Shown here: positions 23,199 to 31,690 of the stretch, one piece after another
How the letters are laid out: every line of letters begins with the position of its first letter
Position numbering within the stretch: position 1 is the stretch's first letter
NCBI GenBank assembly: GCA_017656185.1
Contig: JACDOK010000020.1
Location: 1-39,597 of the forward strand
Length of the DNA: 39,597 bases
Direction: 5' to 3'
Origin: Peptococcaceae bacterium
GTDB lineage: Bacteria > Bacillota > Desulfotomaculia > Desulfotomaculales > JACDOK01
Notes under the pieces: generated by a model
What the model was told of the DNA's origin: nothing
What the model saw: only the letters and a program-made list of their open reading frames with translations
Database searches by the model: none
Made by a program: the position numbers and the translations under genes

Positions 23199-24677
23199 AT
23201 GGAACAATTTGATATCTTTCGTGATATTGCGGAACGGACCGGTGGGGACATCTATATCGGTGTAGTGGGGGGCGTCCGGACGGGGAAATCTACTTTCATT
23301 AAGCGCTTTATGGAATTATTCGTGATTCCCAATATTGAAAACGTTTATGACAAAGAGAGAGCACGGGATGAACTACCGCAAAGTGGGTCAGGCAGAACCA
23401 TAATGACCACGGAACCAAAATTTGTGCCCAATGAAGCAGTAGAGGTCTCCATAGGCGAAAGTATTAAGATGAAAATCCGTCTCGTTGACAACGTCGGCTA
23501 CCGCGTGGAGGGAGCCTTGGGTTACGAAGAAGAGGACGGACCCAGGATGGTAATGACCCCCTGGTCAGACGAACCGATGCCGTTTGAAGAAGCCGCGGAA
23601 ATGGGCACCCGGAAAGTAATCGCCGATCATTCAACCATAGGTATTGTTATGACCACCGACGGTACCATTACCGACATTGACCGTGAAAACTATGTAAATG
23701 CAGAAGAACGTGTCATAGAAGAACTAAAACAGCTTAACAAACCTTTTATCGTTATTCTGAATTCTACCCGGCCCCACGCTCTGGAAACGCAGAAACTTGC
23801 GGCTGAACTCCAGGAAAAATACGATGTCCCGGTACTACCATTGGATGTTTCCGAGTTATCACAAGGCGATGTTGTAACATTAATCGAAGAGATACTTTAT
23901 GAATTCCCGGTTACAGAGGTTAAAATTGCGATCCCACGATGGGTTGAAGAACTGGACCGTACGCATTGGTTACGAGAAAAGTTTGAACAGTGTGTCCGGG
24001 ACGCTGTGCGGAACATTCAACGCGTACGGGATATTCGATCCACAACGGACCAGTTAGCCGATTATGATTTTATAGAAGAAGTCGACCTGCAAGAACTGGA
24101 TATGGGAGTCGGGACGGCATCTGTTAATTTAAAAGCGCAACCGGAACTGTTTTATCAAATTGTATCCGAGGAAACCGGATTTAAAGTTGGCGGCGATCAC
24201 GATGTTTTCCGCCTTATGAAACAGCTGGCCGTGGCCAAAAGGGAGTATGACAAACTTGCAACAGCTCTTGAAGAAGTTCGTGAAAGCGGCTACGGTATGG
24301 TAACGCCGCGGCTGGATGAAATGAACCTGTTTGAGCCGGAACTAATCAGGCAGGGGAATCGTTTTGGAGTTAAGTTAAAAGCCAGTGCACCATCCCTCCA
24401 TATTATTAAAGCCGATATTACTACTGAAATCACTCCTATTATCGGCACCGAAAAGCAGTGTGAAGAGCTGGTGCGCTTTATTCTCAATGAGTTTGAAGAA
24501 AATCCCAAGAAAATTTGGGAATCACAAATTTTCGGTAAGTCTCTACACGATTTGGTACGCGAAGGAATTCAAAATAAGCTTCATAGAATGCCTGAAAACG
24601 CTCAAGTCAAACTGCAGGAAACGCTACAGCGTATTGTTAATGATGGCAGCGGGGGACTTATCTGCATTATTATCTAA
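23199..24677 (+). CDS. spoIVA: stage IV sporulation protein A
   Basis: A morphogenetic ATPase that polymerises on the forespore surface and anchors the spore coat. 492 residues, equal to the B. subtilis protein. Walker A GGVRTGKS at 24-31, DNVGYRVEGALGYEE, STIGIVMTTDGT, VILNSTRP and the C-terminus ending in GGLICIII, the membrane-anchoring tail that binds SpoVM. ATG 23199 follows a strong purine-rich site (AAAGGGGGGAAAGG). It is monocistronic: a terminator lies upstream, and a palindrome and a gene-free region lie downstream. It shows that the organism forms endospores. Confidence 0.97.
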   Translation: MEQFDIFRDIAERTGGDIYIGVVGGVRTGKSTFIKRFMELFVIPNIENVYDKERARDELPQSGSGRTIMTTEPKFVPNEAVEVSIGESIKMKIRLVDNVGYRVEGALGYEEEDGPRMVMTPWSDEPMPFEEAAEMGTRKVIADHSTIGIVMTTDGTITDIDRENYVNAEERVIEELKQLNKPFIVILNSTRPHALETQKLAAELQEKYDVPVLPLDVSELSQGDVVTLIEEILYEFPVTEVKIAIPRWVEELDRTHWLREKFEQCVRDAVRNIQRVRDIRSTTDQLADYDFIEEVDLQELDMGVGTASVNLKAQPELFYQIVSEETGFKVGGDHDVFRLMKQLAVAKREYDKLATALEEVRESGYGMVTPRLDEMNLFEPELIRQGNRFGVKLKASAPSLHIIKADITTEITPIIGTEKQCEELVRFILNEFEENPKKIWESQIFGKSLHDLVREGIQNKLHRMPENAQVKLQETLQRIVNDGSGGLICIII

Positions 24678-24702
24678 GATGAGATCGATATCAGATTACA
24701 CA

Positions 24703-24732
24703 AGAAACCCTTCTCAATTGAGAAGGGTTTCT
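24703..24732. terminator. 30-bp perfect palindrome after spoIVA
   Basis: The arms 24703-24717 and 24718-24732 are exact inverse complements (AGAAACCCTTCTCAA and its mirror). It is 26 bases after the spoIVA stop. There is no clear T-run on either side, so it may be a terminator of weak type, an RNA-stabilising hairpin, or the edge of the structured region that follows. Confidence 0.6.
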
Positions 24733-25140
24733 ATGTTAAGAGCCCGTAATGACCTTCACTCCGACCGTTACAAATCTCTGCATAACCTATGATAACCTTT
24801 CGGCTACCGTAGATCATTACAAGACCTGTAACGATCTTTGCTCGACCAAGGCAACTATCTAGGGACCTGCTGGCAGTCTCTCGACCACCAACAACCCCAA
24901 CTTTGTATAAACAAAGTTTCCGACAGCAACCTTGATCTTAGCTCGAACAATAAGCTTCTTTTAGGACCTATAGACAGTCCTTCGGACTGGCTATAAGCCG
25001 GTCAAAAAACTTATTGCTCTTCCCTCCGGCTAATATCGAGCCTTTTGACCCGATATTAGCCTTCGGCCGACTGCTATCGAGCCCATCTTAGACCCGATAG
25101 CAGTCTTGGCTCGGCCATTACGAACCCTTGCTTGATCATA
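24733..25140. ncRNA. candidate structured RNA: multi-hairpin gene-free region
   Basis: About 400 bases with no plausible reading frame but dense pairing. From left to right: a 5-bp stem-loop near 24746-24771; GATC-TTAC/GTAA-GATC (24812-24836 region); an 8-bp stem at 24899-24906/24911-24918; and a three-tier hairpin closed by CAATAAG (24947-24953) and CTTATTG (25010-25016), with an inner CAGTCC-TTC-GGACTG. Two perfect 11-bp hairpins follow, 25028-25038/25051-25061 and 25069-25079/25095-25105. Both of these read ATCG-AGCC-(4 or 7)-GACC-CGAT across the loop. GCTCGACC-like linkers recur at about 24840, 24881, 24941 and 25109. Strand is unknown. Alternatives are a decayed repeat array or a mobile-element remnant. 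I recognise no known RNA family. Confidence 0.35.
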
Positions 25141-25315
25141 GTATAACCACATGCTCTGATAATATTAATAAATTATTTGGTAATTAATGGAACACACTCA
25201 TTCTTTAAAGCGATAAAGAAATTAAAAAATTGTCCTCATGGGTAGTTATTTAGTTATTAACAGATACAAAACTGTACATACTAACAGGTAAATTAGTTCT
25301 TAGGAGGTAATGCAA

Positions 25316-25621
25316 ATGCTTAACAATCTTTCTTCATCACTTAGCGAATACTTCGTACAAGTAGGGAACCGCCTGCCTGATGAGGCCATAAGAGTGCTGA
25401 AGGCTCTTGAGAATCACGGGCGTATGAACAAAGAGGAACTTTCCTTAACATCCCGGGTTAAACGGGCCGTTCTGGACCATGTCATAATGCAGCTTTACGC
25501 TTTAGGATTAGTTGATGTTACCGCTGAAGGGAAAAGCAAAATCTGCAGTATGACCAAACTGGGCGAAGAGTTTATTGAACTAAAGAGCAGTATTAGCGAA
25601 GAAGGTAATCTGGTACAGTAA
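25316..25621 (+). CDS. small winged-helix protein
   Basis: A 101-residue protein with the layout of an archaeal/bacterial winged-helix DNA-binding domain: helices around DEAIRVLKALENHG, the segment MNKEELSLTSRVKRAVLDHVIMQ as a likely helix-turn-helix, a wing near LGLVDVTAEGKSK, then LGEEFIELKSS. It is not assigned to a named family and no target is known. ATG 25316 is 7 bases after TAGGAGGT (25301-25308); ATG 25310 is too close. It lies alone between the structured region and recJ, preceded by 175 bp of AT-rich DNA, and ends at its own hairpin. It could act on the nearby structured region, which is speculation. Confidence 0.65.
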   Translation: MLNNLSSSLSEYFVQVGNRLPDEAIRVLKALENHGRMNKEELSLTSRVKRAVLDHVIMQLYALGLVDVTAEGKSKICSMTKLGEEFIELKSSISEEGNLVQ

Positions 25622-25648
25622 AACGGGCCGTAAGGCCCGTTTCTGTTG
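25621..25648 (+). terminator. terminator after the winged-helix gene
   Basis: The 9-bp stem AAACGGGCC (25621-25629) / GGCCCGTTT (25634-25642) with loop GTAA starts on the last base of the stop codon. It is followed by a broken T-tract (TTTCTGTTG). Confidence 0.75.
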
Positions 25649-25674
25649 TCAGGTTGATTGATAACCCTTATAAT
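25646..25674 (+). promoter_or_regulatory. sigma-A promoter of the recJ-rel operon
   Basis: TTGTCA (25646-25651), a 17-base spacer and a perfect TATAAT (25669-25674). The start would be near 25681, about 30 bases before recJ. Confidence 0.7.
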
Positions 25675-25709
25675 TGATTGGATAGAGAAAATTTTTCCGG
25701 GAGAGGATT

Positions 25710-28355
25710 ATGCGGGAAGACAATTTACGCTGCCTAATTCAACCTGACGACCAGCTTTTGCAAAAGTTAATCGCTCGCGAATGCGGCATCTCGGAATTTT
25801 TAAGTCACCTGCTTATCGTCCGCGGTATTCGTTCCAGCGCTGATGCCCGCCTTTTTCTCGAAGGGACTTTAAAAGATCTATATCCACCCTATTTGCTCAG
25901 GGACTTATCAGAAGCTGTAAATAGGATCAAAAAAGCGATTTCTAAAAAACAAAATATCTTAATTTACGGTGATCACGATGTTGACGGTATGTCTGCCACC
26001 GCATTGTTAATCAGAGCTTTTAAGCTTTTGGGGGTTGACGTTAAATACTATATCCCGGAACGAGAAGACGGTTACGGCCTTCACTGGCCGGTTATAGAAC
26101 AGGCCAGTGACGAAGGGATCAACCTGATCATTACCGTAGATTGCGGAATTAATGCCGTACAGGAGGTTGCCGGGGCAAAGGCCCGCAGTATCGACATCAT
26201 TGTGACAGACCACCACCAACCCCAGGCTGAAATGCCGCAAACCCTGGTTATTAATCCTAAACGAGCGGATTGTTTATATCCTTTTAAAGATCTTGCTGGT
26301 GTTGGCGTAGCCGCAAAGCTGGCTGCCGCACTTTTGGACGAGTACGACATTCCTTTTCCCGACGACCTTGTGGTACTATGCTGTCTTGGTACTATTGCCG
26401 ACATAGTTCCTTTGACCGGGGAAAACCGTATCATTGTACGGCACGGCATACCACAACTGAAAAGTATAGTTGGAGTGGCCGCCCTTGCTGATGCGATAGG
26501 TTTTAAAGATAACCCGACCGTTCGTGACATAGCTTGTCAACTTGTGCCGGTTATTAATGCCGCCGGAAGAATGGGCCGGGTTAAACTAGGAGTGGATTTG
26601 CTGGTCAGTGATGATACCTATGAAGTGAAGATATTGGCTGAGGAACTAATTGACTTGAACCGGCGGCGGCAAGACCTGGAAGCGCAGGTACTAACCGAAG
26701 CTTTAGCCGAAATCGGTTCCTGGACTCAGCCCCCTCTAATCCCCGTTTTACACGGGGAAACATGGCATCCCGGGGTGGTTGGTATTGTCGCCTCAAAGCT
26801 CGCTAAAAAGCTGGGACGGCCCGTAATGGTGATGGCTGGTACCGAAGATGAGGTCAGGGGCTCAGCACGTAGCATCCCTGGTTTCAATATCTTTGAAGCT
26901 CTGGAAATTCACCGGGAATTACTCATTGAATTTGGCGGTCACCCGCAGGCAGCCGGCTTTTCACTTGCTGCAAAAGATATTCCCGAGATCGCTAAAGCTA
27001 TAAACGAATACGCGGCTTCACAGGAAAGCATCAAAAGAGAGACAGAAACAGAATACATTATTGACGCTGTTTTGCCGCTAGGGAAGTTATCTCCCGAGCT
27101 GGTACACGATATTGACAGGCTGGCACCTTTTGGTACCGGTAATCCCGAACCGTTGTTTTTAGCACAAAATGTAAAGTTTAACGGTTATCGCGAAGTTGGG
27201 AAAAACAAAGAACATCTTCAGGTGCAGCTAAGACAGAATTCATATTTCGTAAAAGGTATCGGATTTAATATGGCGGCTGACCGCGAAGCGATGGAAGAAA
27301 GTAAAGAGTTAGACCTGATCTATGCTCCCATTCTCAACCAATGGAACGGCCGCTGCAGCGTGGAGTTGAAGCTCTATCGCTGGACTAAAGGTGGTTCCGC
27401 TAAGTGTTTCACTTATCCGTCCGGGCCTTTTGACACGCTGCGTGACGAGTTTCTGCAACTGCTTGAAACGGAGCCTTTTATCCTGCCTGATTCCTTACGG
27501 TGGGATTTAAGCGGCCAAGAACCGGTAGAATATACTTATCCCATAAATCATTCCGGCTTGCTGGCTGACTGCCGCCGCCTGCGACATAAAGATATTATCA
27601 GGCGGTATATTAACCGTAATCAAAGAGTGCTTGTAATCACTACTAATCCGGAGCAGGTTGTTGAACTGTTTTTAATGCTAAATAAGGAACAACCCGAAGA
27701 TGCAGGCGATATTTCCTATTTACACCCGGCAATGGATAAGGAGAAACACGGCCGAATAGTAGAAACGTTTAAGAACGGGGCCGTAAAAACGTTAATTGCC
27801 ACCCCACTTCACGATATACAGCTTAATCCGGAAATTGTAATAGTTTCCAGCCCGCTGTATACCTGGGCGGATTGGTGCTGGGTGGCATCTCTGGGCGCCA
27901 AACTAACGGTGATGTGTTTTGGCGAGAATGAATATCGATTAAACCGGCGCCGTCTCAACAGCCTGGCCCCTAATAGAACGATAATGGCATACATATATAC
28001 TTCACTTAAAAACATGGGCCCGCGTACGGCAGCAATCGACACTGAAAAATTTGCGCACTATTTACGCAGATTAGGGTTTAGGGAAACAGGTTCCTGGACG
28101 GTGCAGGTTGCACTAAGGATACTCCAAGAACTGGGTTTTATTTCCTTTGAAGTAACCGGCGGAATTTATTATACGACCGTTTCACACGTTAAAGAAAAGA
28201 AATTCCTTCCCCAGTCAAACACTTTTGTTAAGGTGCACTCGTTTAAAAAGTCTTCTGCTCGATGTCAAAAATTCTTCCTGGAAGCCACACCCGGTGATTT
28301 AGCTTTGTACTTCAATTGTGATATACTTTCCTGGGGTGCTGGTTATGCCTTATAA
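25710..28355 (+). CDS. recJ: single-stranded-DNA-specific exonuclease RecJ
   Basis: A 5'-3' single-strand exonuclease for recombination and repair. DHH phosphoesterase motifs: GDHDVDG (D88, H89, D90, D92), D144 in VDCG, DHH at 167-169, and LGTIADIVPL. The DHHA1 domain has GHPQAAGF. An OB fold and a Firmicutes-type RecJ C-terminal extension follow. At 881 residues it is about 100 longer than B. subtilis RecJ (about 786). ATG 25710 has GGGAGAGG 4-5 bases upstream. The stop overlaps the start of rel by 11 bases. In Bacillus apt stands between these two genes; it is missing here. Confidence 0.96.
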   Translation: MREDNLRCLIQPDDQLLQKLIARECGISEFLSHLLIVRGIRSSADARLFLEGTLKDLYPPYLLRDLSEAVNRIKKAISKKQNILIYGDHDVDGMSATALLIRAFKLLGVDVKYYIPEREDGYGLHWPVIEQASDEGINLIITVDCGINAVQEVAGAKARSIDIIVTDHHQPQAEMPQTLVINPKRADCLYPFKDLAGVGVAAKLAAALLDEYDIPFPDDLVVLCCLGTIADIVPLTGENRIIVRHGIPQLKSIVGVAALADAIGFKDNPTVRDIACQLVPVINAAGRMGRVKLGVDLLVSDDTYEVKILAEELIDLNRRRQDLEAQVLTEALAEIGSWTQPPLIPVLHGETWHPGVVGIVASKLAKKLGRPVMVMAGTEDEVRGSARSIPGFNIFEALEIHRELLIEFGGHPQAAGFSLAAKDIPEIAKAINEYAASQESIKRETETEYIIDAVLPLGKLSPELVHDIDRLAPFGTGNPEPLFLAQNVKFNGYREVGKNKEHLQVQLRQNSYFVKGIGFNMAADREAMEESKELDLIYAPILNQWNGRCSVELKLYRWTKGGSAKCFTYPSGPFDTLRDEFLQLLETEPFILPDSLRWDLSGQEPVEYTYPINHSGLLADCRRLRHKDIIRRYINRNQRVLVITTNPEQVVELFLMLNKEQPEDAGDISYLHPAMDKEKHGRIVETFKNGAVKTLIATPLHDIQLNPEIVIVSSPLYTWADWCWVASLGAKLTVMCFGENEYRLNRRRLNSLAPNRTIMAYIYTSLKNMGPRTAAIDTEKFAHYLRRLGFRETGSWTVQVALRILQELGFISFEVTGGIYYTTVSHVKEKKFLPQSNTFVKVHSFKKSSARCQKFFLEATPGDLALYFNCDILSWGAGYAL

Positions 28356-30480
28356 ACAACTTATCGATACGATCCGCACGTACAATCCACAAGTGAATGA
28401 GGAGCTGTTATACGAAGCATTGCATTACGCGGCGGAAGCACATTGCAATCAAAAACGCCGTTCCGGTGAGGATTATATTAGTCATCCCTTGGCCGTGGCC
28501 CAAATCCTGGCTGATTTGGAACTCGACCAGGAAACAATTATGGGGGCTTTTCTGCATGATGCTGTGGAAGATGGCGGGATTGACCTGGAAACTATTAAAG
28601 AAAAATTCGGCAATGAGGTAGCCCTTCTTGTCGACGGTGTAACCAAGTTAAATCGCCTCGAATATCGCTCCAAAGAAGAACAACAGGCTGAAAACCTGCG
28701 TAAAATGCTGTTGGCCATGGCTAAGGATATCCGGGTCATTCTTATCAAACTCGCCGATCGTCTCCATAATATGCGCACGCTGGATTTTCATTCTGCCAGC
28801 AAGCGCAAGGAGATTGCGCAGGAAACCCTGGAAATATACAGTCCTTTAGCTCATCGCCTTGGTATTTACCGCATCAAGTGGGAACTTGAAGACTTAGCCT
28901 TTCGGCACAAAAATCCTGACAAATACTATACCTTGGCCAAGGAGATAGCTCAGACCCGCTCGAAAAGAGAAGAACTTATTAATGAAGCTATTCAAATTAT
29001 TCAAGATAAGATAAAGGCTATGGGCATTAAAGCCAAAATTGAAGGGCGCCCGAAAAATCTATACAGTATTTACAATAAAATGGTAACACAAGGCAAGGAT
29101 CTTAATGAAATATATGATGTTATGGGGATCCGGGTAATAGTGGATACCATCAGGGATTGCTACGCAGCCCTGGGAGTTATTCATACCCTTTGGACACCTG
29201 TTCCGGGCCGTTTTAAAGATTTTATTGCCATGCCCAAGTCAAATATGTACCAATCGATTCATACTACCGTTGTTGGTCCGCGGGGAGACCTGCTTGAAGT
29301 CCAGATACGCACGTGGGATATGCACCGTACCGCTGAATACGGTATTGCCGCTCACTGGAAGTATAAGGCAGGTGCTCGTACCGATAAGGAGTTCGACGCC
29401 AAGTTGGCGTGGCTTCGCCAGTTACTGGAATGGCAGCATGAACTCCGGGACGCCCGGGAGTTTATGGAAAGCTTGAAAATCGACCTCTTTGCCGACGTAG
29501 TTTTTGTATTTACACCCCAGGGAGATGTAATAGAATTACCTGCCGGGTCGGTCCCGCTGGATTTTGCCTATCGCATCCATACCGAAATCGGTCATCGCTG
29601 TATAGGGGCTAAGGTTAACGGGCGCTTGGTACCACTGGATTATAAACTCCATAACGGCGATCGGATTGAAATTATTACTTCCAAGCAGTCTAATCCCAGT
29701 CGTGATTGGCTTACACTGGTTAAAACTTCCCAAGCTAAAACAAAGATAAGGAGCTGGTTCCGCCGCGAGCAGCGTGAAGAAAATATCGCGCGTGGACGCG
29801 AATCCCTAGAAAGAGAAGCTAAGAAACAAGGTATCGACAACGAATTACTGCGCAGTGAAAAGATGCTTGATATTGCCAAACGGTATTCGTTCCAGACCCT
29901 GGATGACCTTTATGCGGCGATAGGGCTGGGATCGATGACGGCGTCTGCCGTCATAACTAAACTGAAGAATCAAATTCCCGGGCAAGAAAAAATACCGGAG
30001 GTTGTTTCGGATCCCAAGAAGTGGTCCAAAACGGCTGCCGGTATAAGGGTCAAAGGCATAGAAAATGTTTTGGTCCGCCTGGCGCACTGTTGTAATCCTG
30101 TTCCTGGAGACGCGATTGTAGGTTATATAACCCGCGGCCGTGGGATATCGGTACACCGTACCGACTGCCGTAATGCCAAATCATGGCAGAATAAAGAACC
30201 CGAGCGCCTGGTAGAAGTAGCCTGGGATCAAAGTTATAACGCCCCGTTTCAGGTAAAAATCGAGGTCATAGGTATGGACCGGCCGGGATTGCTGGGAGAT
30301 GTTATGAATGTCCTGGGTGAAATGAAGGTAAGTGCCAACCATGTCACGGCCAGGGGGCACAAAAGCCGCTATGCCAGTATCGACCTGTTGATAGAGACGG
30401 GAACCTTAGACCAGCTTAACTATTTAATGCAAAAACTCCATAAGGTAAGAGATGTTTTTGAAGTAAAGCGGGTGATATAA
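28345..30480 (+). CDS. relA: bifunctional (p)ppGpp synthetase/hydrolase
   Basis: Rel/SpoT-type stringent-response enzyme, 711 residues. HD hydrolase domain with H71-D72 in FLHDAVEDG and [13 protein letters not shown]; synthetase domain with [13 protein letters not shown] and the RFKD motif (289-292, the basic RxKD form found in bifunctional Rel enzymes); TGS domain (about 385-445, [16 protein letters not shown]); a cysteine/His-containing zinc-finger-like part ([11 protein letters not shown]); and a C-terminal ACT domain. The longer frame from 28318 lies inside recJ. ATG 28345 has GGGGTG at 6 bases and gives the expected start MPYKQLI. Confidence 0.96.
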   Translation: MPYKQLIDTIRTYNPQVNEELLYEALHYAAEAHCNQKRRSGEDYISHPLAVAQILADLELDQETIMGAFLHDAVEDGGIDLETIKEKFGNEVALLVDGVTKLNRLEYRSKEEQQAENLRKMLLAMAKDIRVILIKLADRLHNMRTLDFHSASKRKEIAQETLEIYSPLAHRLGIYRIKWELEDLAFRHKNPDKYYTLAKEIAQTRSKREELINEAIQIIQDKIKAMGIKAKIEGRPKNLYSIYNKMVTQGKDLNEIYDVMGIRVIVDTIRDCYAALGVIHTLWTPVPGRFKDFIAMPKSNMYQSIHTTVVGPRGDLLEVQIRTWDMHRTAEYGIAAHWKYKAGARTDKEFDAKLAWLRQLLEWQHELRDAREFMESLKIDLFADVVFVFTPQGDVIELPAGSVPLDFAYRIHTEIGHRCIGAKVNGRLVPLDYKLHNGDRIEIITSKQSNPSRDWLTLVKTSQAKTKIRSWFRREQREENIARGRESLEREAKKQGIDNELLRSEKMLDIAKRYSFQTLDDLYAAIGLGSMTASAVITKLKNQIPGQEKIPEVVSDPKKWSKTAAGIRVKGIENVLVRLAHCCNPVPGDAIVGYITRGRGISVHRTDCRNAKSWQNKEPERLVEVAWDQSYNAPFQVKIEVIGMDRPGLLGDVMNVLGEMKVSANHVTARGHKSRYASIDLLIETGTLDQLNYLMQKLHKVRDVFEVKRVI

Positions 30481-30481
30481 G

Positions 30482-30931
30482 CTGCGCGCTGTAGTCCAAA
30501 GGGTGACCAAGGGGTCCGTCACCGTTGGTTGTTCAACAGTAGGTCAGATAGGCAAAGGCCTGGTAGTATTGCTGGGGGTAGGATGCGAGGACACTTCTCA
30601 GGACGCGGTTTATCTGGCCGAAAAAATAGCGAACCTGAGGATTTTCGAGGATAAGGAAGGAAAATTAAACCTTTCTGTACGCGACATTGAGGGAGAAGTG
30701 CTGGTCGTTTCCCAGTTTACCCTTTACGGGGATTGCCGCAAGGGACGGCGTCCCAGTTTCAGTACGGCGGCACCGCCCGAAAAGGCGGAAGCCCTCTATA
30801 AGGAGTTCATTGCCCATTTAGAACGTTTAGGCTTGAGGTGTGCCCAGGGCAAGTTTCGTGAACATATGATGGTAGAAATACATAATGACGGGCCGGTGAC
30901 GCTGCTATTGGACAGTGCCAAGCTCTTTTGA
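30482..30931 (+). CDS. dtd: D-aminoacyl-tRNA deacylase, apparent CTG start
   Basis: Removes D-amino acids mischarged on tRNA. The signature motifs are SQFTLYGD and NDGPVTL. Conventional start searches would find GTG 30503, which loses the family's conserved first strand. Reading back in the same frame gives CTG 30482, followed by [14 protein letters not shown], exactly the usual [15 protein letters not shown] start. A stop (TGA 30473-30475) lies just upstream and no ATG/GTG/TTG lies between. AGCGGGTGA (30467-30475) is about 6 bases before the CTG. The 149-residue length fits the family. It starts one base after the rel stop, so coupled translation could help the weak start. Confidence 0.93.
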   Translation: MRAVVQRVTKGSVTVGCSTVGQIGKGLVVLLGVGCEDTSQDAVYLAEKIANLRIFEDKEGKLNLSVRDIEGEVLVVSQFTLYGDCRKGRRPSFSTAAPPEKAEALYKEFIAHLERLGLRCAQGKFREHMMVEIHNDGPVTLLLDSAKLF

Positions 30932-30946
30932 TGGGAGGTATTTTGG

Positions 30947-31576
30947 TTGCTTTTAGAAGTGCTGCCGGTCGGCGCCTTGCAAGCTAACTGTTACATTATT
31001 GGTTGTGACAAAACCAAACAAGCTTTTATTATTGATCCGGGGGACGAACCCGAAAAAATTTTGGCGGCGGTACGGAGCCTCGGCGTGACCGTTGCCGGCA
31101 TCTTGCTGACCCATGGTCACGCTGATCATATTGGGGCAGCATCCGCCGTTAAAAAGAGTTTAAACTGCCCCGTTTACATTCACCCGGAAGACAGCGCGAT
31201 GTTGACGGATAGTAAACTGAACCTTTCATCTTTTCTGGGACGTGACACCGTATTGGAAGCTCCCGACCATACTCTGACAGACGGTCAGGGCTTGCATGCC
31301 GGAGAGATGGAACTGACGGTTGCCCATACGCCCGGGCATACCGCGGGTGGGGTATGTTTTATCGCAAATGGCGTTATCTTTTCCGGAGATACTCTTTTTG
31401 CCGGCTCCATAGGACGTACCGACCTGCCGGGGGGCGAAATGGAAACCCTGATTGCGTCCATAAAGAACAAGCTTCTGGTGTTACCCGATGAAACCAGGGT
31501 TTATCCGGGACACGGTCCTTTAACGACAATAGGGGAAGAAAAAAGAAACAACCCTTTTTTAAATGAAGACTGGTAA
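30947..31576 (+). CDS. metallo-beta-lactamase-fold hydrolase (glyoxalase II-like)
   Basis: A 209-residue MBL-fold hydrolase like B. subtilis YqgX/YrvJ neighbours. The metal motif is THGHADH, followed by HTPGHTAGGVCF, GDTLFAGSIGRTDLPGG and YPGHGPLTT, the set of glyoxalase II-related enzymes. The physiological substrate is not clear. TTG 30947 is the start: GGGAGGT (30933-30939) stands 7 bases upstream and the residues LLEVLPVGALQANCYI fit the family. It lies 15 bases after dtd, the last gene before the next promoter. Confidence 0.88.
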   Translation: MLLEVLPVGALQANCYIIGCDKTKQAFIIDPGDEPEKILAAVRSLGVTVAGILLTHGHADHIGAASAVKKSLNCPVYIHPEDSAMLTDSKLNLSSFLGRDTVLEAPDHTLTDGQGLHAGEMELTVAHTPGHTAGGVCFIANGVIFSGDTLFAGSIGRTDLPGGEMETLIASIKNKLLVLPDETRVYPGHGPLTTIGEEKRNNPFLNEDW

Positions 31577-31595
31577 CCCGCTTTATAAGGAAATG

Positions 31596-31624
31596 TTGAC
31601 AATCTAAAGTGTTTGGCATAAAAT
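31596..31624 (+). promoter_or_regulatory. sigma-A promoter of hisS-aspS
   Basis: TTGACA (31596-31601), a 17-base spacer and TAAAAT (31619-31624). The start would be near 31631, giving a leader of about 60 bases, too short for a T-box. Confidence 0.8.
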
Positions 31625-31637
31625 CTCACAAGAAGTG

Positions 31638-31663
31638 CTCCCAACCTGGAACACGGGTGGGAG
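31638..31663 (+). promoter_or_regulatory. leader hairpin upstream of hisS
   Basis: CTCCCA (31638-31643) pairs with TGGGAG (31658-31663), extended by CC/GG after one mismatch. It is followed by TTTAATATT. It could be an attenuator-like hairpin or only a 5' stabiliser. Confidence 0.35.
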
Positions 31664-31690
31664 TTTAATATTGGACAGAGGAAGGTCATT

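Noticed and set aside
24733-25140. CRISPR array, tmRNA, RNase P RNA or group II intron
   Set aside because: No constant repeat/spacer spacing, no tRNA-like ends, no RNase P core motifs and no domain V were found.
31625-31690. T-box leader for hisS
   Set aside because: The leader is only about 60 bases and lacks the T-box and specifier-loop motifs.
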